DNA of 64,000 nucleotides from PWVB01 sp964530185 (GTDB taxonomy: Bacteria; Chloroflexota; Anaerolineae; B4-G1; SLSP01), in NCBI GenBank assembly GCA_964530185.1, contig CAZHBB010000003.1, positions 1 to 64,000 of the forward strand, in the 5' to 3' direction. Position numbers and translations under genes: made by a program. The stretch's first letter is position 1; every line of letters begins with the position of its first letter. A model generated the notes under the pieces. The model was not told where the DNA came from, searched no databases, and saw nothing but the letters and a program-made list of their open reading frames with translations. This document shows, piece after piece, positions 50,951-58,792 of the stretch.

Positions 50951-51178
50951 TCAGTCCCCTTTCTTGCCAAGCATGCCTGACAGCGCACCCATGCCCTTGT
51001 CAGGGAGATCCTCCGCAGCGTCCATCGCTTGCTCACTAGCAAGCAGCCCGTCTAGCTGTTTGGCAATGGGGTCAGGGAGTTTCTTCTTCAGGAAGCCAAC
51101 AACGGCGTTCACAGCCTGAGTGGCCTGCTCTTTGCTTAGTCCCACTTTCTTCTGCACAAGCTCCACCAGTTCGTCCAT
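50951..51178 (-). CDS. Small helical protein (DUF2267-like)
   Basis: 75 residues from the ATG at 51178, which has GAGGAGGAGG upstream; the longer in-frame ORF upstream is probably not translated. It is two or three amphipathic helices (DELVELVQKKVGLSKEQATQ, AVVGFLKKKLPDPIAKQLDG) ending in a Gly-rich tail (GALSGMLGKKGD). The motif resembles small helical proteins of the DUF2267 sort, but the match is by eye. The function is unknown. Confidence 0.6.
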   Translation of the reverse strand: MDELVELVQKKVGLSKEQATQAVNAVVGFLKKKLPDPIAKQLDGLLASEQAMDAAEDLPDKGMGALSGMLGKKGD

Positions 51179-51417
51179 CTTGCTTGCCTCCTCCTCGCAA
51201 TAGAGTGTGCATAGGTTATACCATACCTTGCCACCTACAAGTGAGTCATCACCGTGCAACCAGGAACCGACGACCTCTCCCACATCGATCCTGACAGTGT
51301 ATGACTGCTCGATGTTCAATAGGGGAATCCCCGACGTCTCCCCAGATACAGTTGTCATACCCAAAGGGCTGTGAGCCCTGCGCTCAACGTCAGCGCTGGC
51401 GCCCCAGCAACATGCGG

Positions 51418-51423
51418 TATAAT
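51418..51423 (+). promoter_or_regulatory. -10 box of the YibE/F gene
   Basis: A perfect TATAAT at 51418-51423, 20 nt upstream of the ATG at 51443. An ATG at 51422 overlaps the box and is therefore unlikely to be a start. The -35 is weak. Confidence 0.45.
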
Positions 51424-51442
51424 GCGCTATCGAGACCAACTC

Positions 51443-52693
51443 ATGAACACATTAGGCCGATCCCGTACTATATGCTATGTTTTGGAAGGCGTGGGAGTTC
51501 TGACGCTGGCCATACTCGTAGTTGCCACCCTGGCCTTGCACCTGACACAACCACCGATCCCGTACGCACAACAGCACACTGCACTGGGAATCACTGTCCA
51601 GGCCCGGGTAGAGGAGATCCTTGACGAGCATCAAGAGGTCAACTCAGAAGGCCAAGTCACCGTTGCACAGCGGATGCGAGTGCGGATCCTGACAAAGGGA
51701 CCACACTACGGCGAAGTCGTAACGGTAACTTACAATGGCACGGGATCGATCCTCAGCGCTGTGCGCTTTCGACCTGGGGCCCGTGCCCTGATCATGATCT
51801 CTGAGCTCCCCAATAACCCACAGGCGCCCTCAGATTCTGGCAGCCGAACTGTCTATCAGGTCGCCGATCATGTCCGACTTCTGCCGCTGGCGCTCATCGC
51901 AGCCAGTTTTGCCCTTCTCACGATCGTCATTGGACGATGGCAGGGAGTCCGCGCGCTCATTGGGCTGGCCTTCAGTGGCCTGCTGATAGGGGCCTTTATC
52001 CTGCCACAGATCCTCGCCCACCGCGATCCAGTCATGGTAACCCTGGTTGGCACAGCTCTGTTGCTGGCAGTCACCCTCTACTTGATTCAGGGGTGGAACC
52101 CTCCCAGCCACGCAGCGCTACTAGGTATGGTGGGTAGTCTGGCACTGACCGGATTCCTCGCCATCGTCTGGACGGACATGACCCGCCTGACAGGCTTTGG
52201 GTCAGAGGAAACCATGTTCTTGCAGGCTACGGGTGTCACCATTCCCATGCGGGGTCTTCTATTGGCCGGAATGATCTTAGGAACCGCTGGCGTCCTCGAC
52301 GATGTCGTTCTGGCCCAGACAATCACGGTCTTTGAGCTCGCCAACGCGGATCCCACACAGCGGCCACGTGTGCTCTATACCCGCGGCATGCGAGTCGGTG
52401 TCGCCCATCTGGCCTCCATGATCAACACCCTGGTCCTGGCCTACGCCAGCACAGCCCTCCCTCTCCTGATTCTCTTCTATCTCTACCCAGAGCCATGGTA
52501 TTTAACGATCAACCGTGAGTTGATCGCCGAGGAGATTCTTCGCGCAATTGTGGGCAGTGTGGGCTTGATGTTAGCCGTGCCGCTCACTACAGCAGTCGCA
52601 GCTTGGGTCGCATTTCACACCCAGGGGAGCAGGGGAACATCACAGCCCGTCCCCAACCCCAGCACTCAGTCTATCCGCCAAGAACCGCAATAG
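51443..52693 (+). CDS. YibE/F family membrane protein
   Basis: About 416 residues from the ATG at 51443; the frame is open further up. After one helix it has an extracytoplasmic segment (residues about 45-130) with GPHYGEVVTVTYNGTGS, then a row of seven or so helices with the YibE/F features VIGRWQGVRALIGLAFSGLL, GMILGTAGVLDDVVLAQTIT and MINTLVLAYASTALPLLILF. The DD-V motif in the membrane is characteristic. The ribosome site is poor. It ends 23 nt inside the convergent threonine aldolase gene. The family has no firmly established function. Confidence 0.85.
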   Translation: MNTLGRSRTICYVLEGVGVLTLAILVVATLALHLTQPPIPYAQQHTALGITVQARVEEILDEHQEVNSEGQVTVAQRMRVRILTKGPHYGEVVTVTYNGTGSILSAVRFRPGARALIMISELPNNPQAPSDSGSRTVYQVADHVRLLPLALIAASFALLTIVIGRWQGVRALIGLAFSGLLIGAFILPQILAHRDPVMVTLVGTALLLAVTLYLIQGWNPPSHAALLGMVGSLALTGFLAIVWTDMTRLTGFGSEETMFLQATGVTIPMRGLLLAGMILGTAGVLDDVVLAQTITVFELANADPTQRPRVLYTRGMRVGVAHLASMINTLVLAYASTALPLLILFYLYPEPWYLTINRELIAEEILRAIVGSVGLMLAVPLTTAVAAWVAFHTQGSRGTSQPVPNPSTQSIRQEPQ

Positions 52694-53714
52694 CCTCTCG
52701 GACAGCGTCCAGCACATAAGCCACGTCCTCGTCGCGGATCCAATAGTGGGTCACCACGCGGAAGCTTCGGGGTCCGCGATTGGGCAACAGCACGCCCCGA
52801 ACTCTGAGGGCCTCAGCCAGTTGAGCCCCATCGAACGGGCAGGCCTCGCTGAGTGACATATAGAAGATGTTGGTGTGCACTGGGCCCACTTGAAAGTAGG
52901 GGAAGCTGGCCAGACCTTCTGCCAACGCCCGCGCATGGGCATGGTCTTCAGCAAGGCGTTCGATCATCGTCTCCAACGCCACAATCCCAGCCGCGGCGAT
53001 AATCCCTGCTTGCCGCATGCCGCCACCTAAGACCTTCCGCGCCCGGTGGGCACGGGCGATAAACTCAACCCTGCCACAGATGAGCGACCCCACGGGAGCA
53101 CACAGCCCCTTGGACAGACAGAAAGTCACAGAGTCCACATCGCGCACCAGGGCCTTTACGTCGACCCCCAGAGCGACAGCCGCATTGAAGATGCGGGCCC
53201 CATCCACATGCACTTGTAGCCCCCGCGCGTGCGCCAGTTCGGCCACACTTGCCACGTACTCTGGCGTCAGAGGCGAGCCATTGCAGGCGTTGTGCGTGTT
53301 CTCCAGGCAGATCAGCCGTGAACGTGGGTAATGAGGATTGTCTTCACGAATGGCAGCTTCGATGTCCTGCAGCCGCATCGTGCCATCTGGCTGATTGGGC
53401 ACTGTGTGCGGGACGATGCCACCTAACGCGGCCATGCCCCCCTGCTCATAGAGGAACGTGTGGCTTCGATCCCCGACGATTGCCTCATCTCCCCGACCAC
53501 AGTGCGCCAACAGCGAGGCCAGATTGCCCATGGTCCCGCTGGGAACGAACAACGCGGCCTCCATTCCCAGACGCTCTGCCGCCATCTCCTGCAGTCGGTT
53601 GACAGTTGGGTCCTCGCCGTACACGTCATCCCCCACGGGGGCACGGGCCATCGCCTCACGCATTTCCGGCGTAGGCCGGGTCACAGTGTCGCTCCGCAGG
53701 TCAACCACGTTCAT
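52671..53714 (-). CDS. ltaE: Low-specificity L-threonine aldolase
   Basis: 347 residues from the ATG at 53714 (GGAGGTGGGTG upstream). A PLP-dependent beta-eliminating aldolase with DLRSDTVTRPTPEM at the start, FVPSGTMGNLASLLAH, VDGARIFNAAVALG and the PLP lysine in FCLSKGLCAPVGS. It splits threonine or allo-threonine into glycine and acetaldehyde, feeding glycine and one-carbon metabolism. It is convergent with YibE/F and overlaps it by 23 nt. Confidence 0.95.
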   Translation of the reverse strand: MNVVDLRSDTVTRPTPEMREAMARAPVGDDVYGEDPTVNRLQEMAAERLGMEAALFVPSGTMGNLASLLAHCGRGDEAIVGDRSHTFLYEQGGMAALGGIVPHTVPNQPDGTMRLQDIEAAIREDNPHYPRSRLICLENTHNACNGSPLTPEYVASVAELAHARGLQVHVDGARIFNAAVALGVDVKALVRDVDSVTFCLSKGLCAPVGSLICGRVEFIARAHRARKVLGGGMRQAGIIAAAGIVALETMIERLAEDHAHARALAEGLASFPYFQVGPVHTNIFYMSLSEACPFDGAQLAEALRVRGVLLPNRGPRSFRVVTHYWIRDEDVAYVLDAVREAIAVLGG

Positions 53715-53864
53715 CTTCACCCACCTCCACCCCCGATATTCAACAACACGGCTCGAATTATAGCCCACACCGCAGCAGAACAAGCCGCAAGTCGGCTTGG
53801 CAGCGTGGCGACGAAAACGGCCGTAAGCGTCCCATAGCATCGCCGCAGGACTGGTTACCGCGAT

Positions 53865-53892
53865 TTGACACTGTACCGCGGCATGGTATTAT
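53865..53892 (+). promoter_or_regulatory. Promoter of cbiMQO operon
   Basis: Consensus TTGACA (53865-53870), a 16-nt spacer and TATTAT (53887-53892). The -10 hexamer overlaps a palindrome (53889-53910), indicating repression by a DNA-binding protein. Confidence 0.8.
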
Positions 53893-53910
53893 TGCGACTC
53901 GTCGCAATAA
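53889..53910. promoter_or_regulatory. Palindromic operator overlapping the cbiM -10 box
   Basis: TTATTGCGAC-TC-GTCGCAATAA, a perfect 10-2-10 inverted repeat. The core TTGC-N8-GCAA resembles operators of Fur-family metalloregulators such as Nur, although NikR- or other-type binding cannot be excluded. Its position over the -10 box of a metal importer fits metal-responsive repression. Confidence 0.7.
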
Positions 53911-53935
53911 CTTCGCCAGGAAAAGGAGGTGTCCC

Positions 53936-54910
53936 TTGCTTGCTTCACGAGTCGCGATGCACATCCCAGATGGGTTCCTGTCAGTGTGGCTCTGTTTGGC
54001 TCTATGGGTGAGTGCCGTCGTCATACTGGGCTACGCACTGAGACGGACCAACCGTGCTCTTGGCGAGCGCCATGTACCGCTCATGGGAGTTCTGTCGGCT
54101 GCCATCTTCGCTGGCCAGATGCTTAACTTCAGCGTGACCGGTGGCACGTCAGGCCATTTGATAGGAGCCGCCCTGGCGACTGCTCTTCTTGGGCCATGGG
54201 CAAGCATCATTGTCATGAGCTGTGTCGTGGTGGTACAGGCTCTGGTCTTTCAAGACGGTGGACTCCTGGCCCTGGGAGCCAACCTGGTCAACATGGCAGT
54301 CATCGGGGTGGCCGTTGCCCACTTTGCTTACACAACAAGCCAACGCCTGTTTCAGCGCAAATCCTGGATGTTGACGGCCTCTGCGTTTGTCGCAGGGTGG
54401 CTCTCAGTCTTCGTGGCTTCCCTGGCTTGCGCCCTGGAACTGGCCCTCTCTGGCACGTCACCAGCCAACATCGCCGTGCCAGCCATGGCCAGCGTCCACG
54501 CACTGATCGGCATTGGCGAAGGCCTGATCACCGCTGGAGCTCTTCTCTTCGTGCAGGCTGTGCGCCCTGACTTGGTCCAGAGACGCGCAAGCATATCGTC
54601 CACTGGCAATAGGACACGGGCCGTTTGGGTTGGCGGACTGGCCATCGCTGTGATCCTGACGCTGATCGCACCGTGGGCCTCCAGCCATCCGGACGGACTG
54701 GAATGGGTGGCCGAGCAACATGGCTTTCTGGGTAACGCGCGTGGTCCCCTCTATCAGATCATACCCGACTATCTGGTGCCAGGGATTGCCGATGAACGCG
54801 TCGCCACCATTCTCGCGGGAATCATTGGGGTGATAATCGTGTCGGTCACTGCGTTCAGCGTAGGATCCTCCCGTCGAAGACGCAATACCACCGGAGACGC
54901 AACGGCGTGA
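53936..54910 (+). CDS. cbiM: ECF-type Co2+/Ni2+ transporter substrate-binding protein CbiM with PDGLE domain
   Basis: 324 residues from a TTG with GGAGG six bases upstream. Family members usually begin MHIPDGFL, which here is residue 8 (ATG at 53957), and the amino group of that Met and the His-2 are known metal ligands. The start is therefore in doubt. Six helices follow (MGVLSAAIFAGQMLNFSVTG, GTSGHLIGAALA). The C-terminal segment contains SHPDGLEWVAE, the PDGLE domain that serves as CbiN/NikN in fused systems. It imports cobalt or nickel with CbiQ and CbiO. The stop overlaps cbiQ by GTGA. Confidence 0.9.
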   Translation: MLASRVAMHIPDGFLSVWLCLALWVSAVVILGYALRRTNRALGERHVPLMGVLSAAIFAGQMLNFSVTGGTSGHLIGAALATALLGPWASIIVMSCVVVVQALVFQDGGLLALGANLVNMAVIGVAVAHFAYTTSQRLFQRKSWMLTASAFVAGWLSVFVASLACALELALSGTSPANIAVPAMASVHALIGIGEGLITAGALLFVQAVRPDLVQRRASISSTGNRTRAVWVGGLAIAVILTLIAPWASSHPDGLEWVAEQHGFLGNARGPLYQIIPDYLVPGIADERVATILAGIIGVIIVSVTAFSVGSSRRRRNTTGDATA

Positions 54911-55716
54911 CGCCGTTTGTTTTAGAACGCCACGTCAGGGGATCGAGCCTGATTCATAGGCTCGATCCCCGCGCGAAAGTGGGACTCGCGTTAGCCTTTA
55001 TCCTCTCCGTGGCGTTTCTGCCTGCGGGTGCATGGCCTGCGTACCTCCTCCTCGGCGCGCTATGGCTGGCCATTGTGCTGACGGCAGAGCTCCCAGCGCG
55101 GCTCATCGTTGCGCGGCTGGCGCTGACAACACCATTCCTCCTAAGTGCAGTTCCTCTTCTTGTAACCACACCAGGCACTGCACGTTGGACGCTCCCATGG
55201 GGATGGGTTATCACTGACGAAGGGGTGACACGGACGACCAGTATCCTGTTGCGCTCCATCCTCTCCGTTGGGATGGCAATTGTACTCACTGCTACCACAC
55301 CAACTCTTCAGCTCTTTTCATCCCTTCAGGCGCTCGGTCTCCCTCGTAGCATGGTCGCCATCTTTAACCTGATGTGGCGCTACTTATTCGTGCTGGTGTC
55401 TGAAGCCCAGAGGCTTCTTCGGGCACGGGCAGCCCGCAGTGGTGTACTAAGGTCGACCAAGACCAATAAAGGGCGAGTCAGCGGCGGGACACTGGCTTGG
55501 CGCGCCAGGGTCACTGGCCATCTGGCCGGCAGCCTCCTCATCCGAAGCTTGGAGCGTGCAGAGCGCACATACGATGCCATGTGTGCCCGCGGATACGATG
55601 GCACAGTGCGCACCCTCCCCCTTCCGCCACTCTCATGGAGGCAGAGGCTCCTCGCCGTGGGCACGGCCCTGGGACTTATGCTGATCCCTTGGCTCGCCAC
55701 GATCTTATGGAAATGA
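54907..55716 (+). CDS. cbiQ: ECF transporter transmembrane protein CbiQ
   Basis: 269 residues from a GTG in the overlap with cbiM. It has helices near residues 30-75 and 100-125 and the ECF-T coupling motifs ARAARSGVLR and ERTYDAMCARGYDG, which contact the ATPase. It is the transmembrane T component that links the substrate-binding CbiM to the ATPase CbiO. The start RLDPRAKVGLAL is typical. Confidence 0.93.
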   Translation: MTPFVLERHVRGSSLIHRLDPRAKVGLALAFILSVAFLPAGAWPAYLLLGALWLAIVLTAELPARLIVARLALTTPFLLSAVPLLVTTPGTARWTLPWGWVITDEGVTRTTSILLRSILSVGMAIVLTATTPTLQLFSSLQALGLPRSMVAIFNLMWRYLFVLVSEAQRLLRARAARSGVLRSTKTNKGRVSGGTLAWRARVTGHLAGSLLIRSLERAERTYDAMCARGYDGTVRTLPLPPLSWRQRLLAVGTALGLMLIPWLATILWK

Positions 55717-55728
55717 TACAAGACCGAC

Positions 55729-56439
55729 ATGCATCATAACACGGTTAAAATTAAGCACCTCTCCTACCGCTACCCCGACGGACGATTGGCGCTGAACAAG
55801 GTCTCCCTTCGCATTGAAGCGGGCGAGAAAGTGGCGCTTATTGGGCCCAATGGCGCTGGGAAGTCCACGCTCCTTCTGCACCTCAATGGCCTTCTACTGC
55901 CTCAGACTGGCTCAGTGCACGTTTGCGACATCAAAGTGACTAAAGAGAACGTGGCCCACGTCCGTTCTGCGGTAGGATTGGTCTTCCAAGATCCTAACGA
56001 CCAACTTTTCTCCCCTACTGTGTTTGAAGACATCGCCTATGGTCTCATTTACCGCGGTCTGCCGGAGCCTGAGATCAGAAAGCGTGTGCACTGGGCTCTC
56101 GAAGCAGTAGGAATGGGCTCTTATGCTGAGCGGGTAACTTACCACCTTAGTCTTGGAGAAAAGAAACGCATTGCCATCGCAACAGTGCTCCCGCTTGATC
56201 CCGATATCTTGGTCCTCGATGAACCAACCGCAGGCCTTGATCCTCGCGCGCGTCGCGAGCTTGTCGCGCTTTTGGAAAGCCTGCCCATAACCCAGCTCAT
56301 CGCCACCCATGACCTGGCCCTGGCCTCCACTTTGTGCTCACGGACGGTGGTCATGGATGAGGGAGAGGTCGTCGCTGACGGCCCTTCAGAGGTAGTCCTG
56401 GCCGACAGCGACTTGCTGCTCGCCCATGGTCTGGCCTGA
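55729..56439 (+). CDS. cbiO: ECF transporter ATP-binding protein CbiO
   Basis: 236 residues with Walker A GPNGAGKST (near 43-51), Q-loop VFQDPNDQLFSPTVFED, signature LSLGEKKR, Walker B ILVLDEPTAGLDP and the switch His ATHD. The VFQDPNDQLF stretch is characteristic of CbiO/EcfA. A single ATPase implies a homodimer powering CbiMQ. It completes the three-gene metal importer. The 12-nt gap after cbiQ is normal for an operon. Confidence 0.94.
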   Translation: MHHNTVKIKHLSYRYPDGRLALNKVSLRIEAGEKVALIGPNGAGKSTLLLHLNGLLLPQTGSVHVCDIKVTKENVAHVRSAVGLVFQDPNDQLFSPTVFEDIAYGLIYRGLPEPEIRKRVHWALEAVGMGSYAERVTYHLSLGEKKRIAIATVLPLDPDILVLDEPTAGLDPRARRELVALLESLPITQLIATHDLALASTLCSRTVVMDEGEVVADGPSEVVLADSDLLLAHGLA

Positions 56440-56709
56440 CCTCGCATCCGGATGGCTCCCATAGGCACGCAGCGGTTCATCGTTGGTCCTCTGTCAAGTC
56501 GGATGGATGATGTCACCTATCCCGAGGGCGAACGGTTACCGCACGGAACACCTTTGACACCTTGACTCATTGGATTCGCGATGCTATTAAGGACTCTTCG
56601 ATGCGAGCACCCCGTCTATAGCTCATGAAGCGGTCCAGCAGGAGATACAGGAACTGCGTCTCCGAGGGGTAGGTTAGCTGTTTCTGGGGCCTGCAGTATA
56701 CTTTGTCGC
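56440..56709. other. Non-coding gap before the SDR remnant
   Basis: No convincing gene or RNA is visible. The only regulatory hint is TATACT at 56697-56702, seven bases before the ATG of the SDR remnant at 56710. The sequence carries scattered short open frames with no family pattern, consistent with decayed DNA. Confidence 0.4.
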
Positions 56710-57170
56710 ATGGGAACGTGTCTATTCGACTTCCACGAGTGCGTCGTCATGATCACAGGTGCAAGCGGCTACCTGGGGCAAGAGGTCACCCACGCTTTTG
56801 CCCGGGCTGGTGCCCAACTCGCGCTCCTGGGGCACCGAGCCGAGAAAGTTCACTCCGTGCTGGCCGACCCGGTAGATTTACCTGGAACGTGGATCGCTCC
56901 CTCTACGGACCTGCTCGACCCTTCAGCGGTATCCCGCGCTGTTAGCCTGGCCCTTGAGCGATTCGGGAGGCTTGATGTCCTTGTTAACACAGTAGGGGGG
57001 TATCGTGCAGGGACCCCCGTAGCCAACACGCCACCAGAGACGTAGGATGCCATGATGGCCATGAACGCTCGCTCTGCTTTTCTGAGGTCGCTGCGGTGGT
57101 GCTGTTCCTGGCCTCAGACGCTGCCAATGTCATCAACGGGGCGGCGATCCCAACCTACGGTGGCACCTAG
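56710..57170 (+). pseudogene. Broken short-chain dehydrogenase/reductase
   Basis: The first 111 codons encode a good SDR N-terminus: VVMITGASGYLGQEV (TGxxxGxG site) and DVLVNTVGGY (NNAG-like). The frame stops at a TAG (57043-57045) after NTPPET, where a Trp codon (TGG) would fit, and reading on gives DAMMAMNARSAFL, the usual next SDR segment. Then a jump leads, in another frame, to EVAAVVLFLASDAANVINGA and IPTYGGT, the SDR C-terminus, ending at 57168-57170. Thus a nonsense mutation and an internal deletion of roughly 80-90 residues, including the catalytic YxxxK part, have inactivated it. It lies just before an FGGY kinase, with which it may once have formed a sugar pathway. Confidence 0.8.
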
Positions 57171-57212
57171 AGACCCGCTGCGCGTGGTCTGAGTGCTGGT
57201 AAGCGCTCGAAT

Positions 57213-58781
57213 ATGGACGATTATATCCTGGCGCTCGACAATGGGACACAGAGTGTGCGAGCCCTGCTGTTCGACCCGCAGGGCAACCTGGTCGCACGCA
57301 GCCGTATCCCCATCACGCCCTATGTCTCCCCCAAACCCGGATGGGCTGAACAGGATCCTGAGTATTACTGGCACAGTCTGTGCCAGGCCTGTCACGCTCT
57401 GTGGCAACAGACCGACGTGCCGCGCGAAGCCATCGCTGGTGTGGCATTGACCACGCAGCGTGCCACCATGGTCAATGTGGATGCCACGGGACGCCCTCTA
57501 CGCCCTGCTATCGTGTGGCTCGACCAGCGGCGCACAGAGGGCCTGAAACCAGTGGGCGGGATATGGGGGCTGCTTTTCCGACTGGCAGGGATGAGCGAGA
57601 CAGTGGCCTACCTCCAGGCGGAGGCCGAGGCCAACTGGATCCGCACTCACCAGCCGGACATCTGGCGCAGGACACACAAGTACCTACTCTTATCCGGCTA
57701 CCTGACGCACCGCCTCACCGGTCGCTTTGTGGACTCGGTAGGCTGTCAGGTAGGGTATCTGCCCTTTGACTACAAGAAACGCACTTGGGCGCCCGCCTGG
57801 GACTGGAAATGGCGCGCTGTCCCTATGGATCCCAGCCTTCTGCCTGAGCTCGTGCCGCCGGCAACCCCCCTGGGGTCCATCACAGGCCCTGCCTCCGAGG
57901 CCACAGGGATTCCCGAGGGCCTACCCCTTATCGCAGCCGCTGCAGACAAGGCATGTGAGGTCATTGGCGCGGGCGGGCTCTATCCTCACATCGGCTGCTT
58001 GAGCTACGGCACAACCGCTACCATCAATACCACCCATCGGCGCTACATCGAGGTCATCCCGCTGATTCCCCCCTACCCCTCAGCGGTGCCGGATCACTAC
58101 AGCCTTGAGATTCAGATCTATCGCGGCTTCTGGATGGTGAGCTGGTTCAAAGAGGAATTTGGACACCTGGAACGTTGGTTGGCCAACGAGCGTGGCGTCG
58201 AGCCCGAGACCCTTTTCGACGAATTGGTCAACCAGGCACCTCCTGGCTCGATGGGCCTCATCCTGCAGCCATACTGGTCACCCGGCCTGAAGATACCCGG
58301 GCCGGAGGCCAAAGGCGCGGTGATCGGCTTTGGAGACGTCCATACGCGTGCGCACTTTTACCGCGCTATCCTGGAGGGGCTGGCCTATGCCCTGCGTGAA
58401 GCCAAAGAACGCATGGAGCGACGAAGCCATGTGTCGATCACAGAGCTGCGAGTATCGGGCGGAGGCTCGCAGAGCGACGCGGCCATGCAACTCACAGCCG
58501 ACATCTTCGGCATGCCTACGGCCCGTCCGCACACCCACGAGACCTCAGGGCTAGGCGCGGCCATCGACGCCGCAGTCGGGCTGGGCATCCACCCAGATTT
58601 CGCAACAGCCACCCAGGAGATGACTCGTATTGGGCGCGTTTTCGAACCCACGCCCCAGAACCGCGATCTTTACGAGGAACTGTACCAGCGCGTCTACCGC
58701 CGCATGTACCGACGTCTCAAGCCGCTCTACGAGGAGATCCGCAAAATCACAGGATACCCAAGCTATCCAGGCGAGCGCTAG
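57213..58781 (+). CDS. FGGY-family carbohydrate kinase
   Basis: 522 residues. The N-terminal FGGY domain has ALDNGTQSVRALLFDPQG (phosphate loop), ALTTQRATMVNVDATG and AIVWLDQRR; the C-terminal domain has ILEGLAYALREAKERME and ELRVSGGGSQSDAAMQLTAD, the ATP-binding Gly-rich segment. It phosphorylates a polyol or ketose. The position before it of a broken SDR suggests a former oxidoreductase-kinase pair. The substrate cannot be set from sequence. No RBS is obvious. Confidence 0.92.
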   Translation: MDDYILALDNGTQSVRALLFDPQGNLVARSRIPITPYVSPKPGWAEQDPEYYWHSLCQACHALWQQTDVPREAIAGVALTTQRATMVNVDATGRPLRPAIVWLDQRRTEGLKPVGGIWGLLFRLAGMSETVAYLQAEAEANWIRTHQPDIWRRTHKYLLLSGYLTHRLTGRFVDSVGCQVGYLPFDYKKRTWAPAWDWKWRAVPMDPSLLPELVPPATPLGSITGPASEATGIPEGLPLIAAAADKACEVIGAGGLYPHIGCLSYGTTATINTTHRRYIEVIPLIPPYPSAVPDHYSLEIQIYRGFWMVSWFKEEFGHLERWLANERGVEPETLFDELVNQAPPGSMGLILQPYWSPGLKIPGPEAKGAVIGFGDVHTRAHFYRAILEGLAYALREAKERMERRSHVSITELRVSGGGSQSDAAMQLTADIFGMPTARPHTHETSGLGAAIDAAVGLGIHPDFATATQEMTRIGRVFEPTPQNRDLYEELYQRVYRRMYRRLKPLYEEIRKITGYPSYPGER

Positions 58782-58792
58782 CCCTCGGCAGG

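Noticed and set aside
50951..51439. 162-codon minus-strand frame extending the small helical protein
   Set aside because: Only the last 75 codons look like a protein and they have a strong ribosome site (GAGGAGGAGG); the upstream part is low-quality and runs across the YibE/F promoter.
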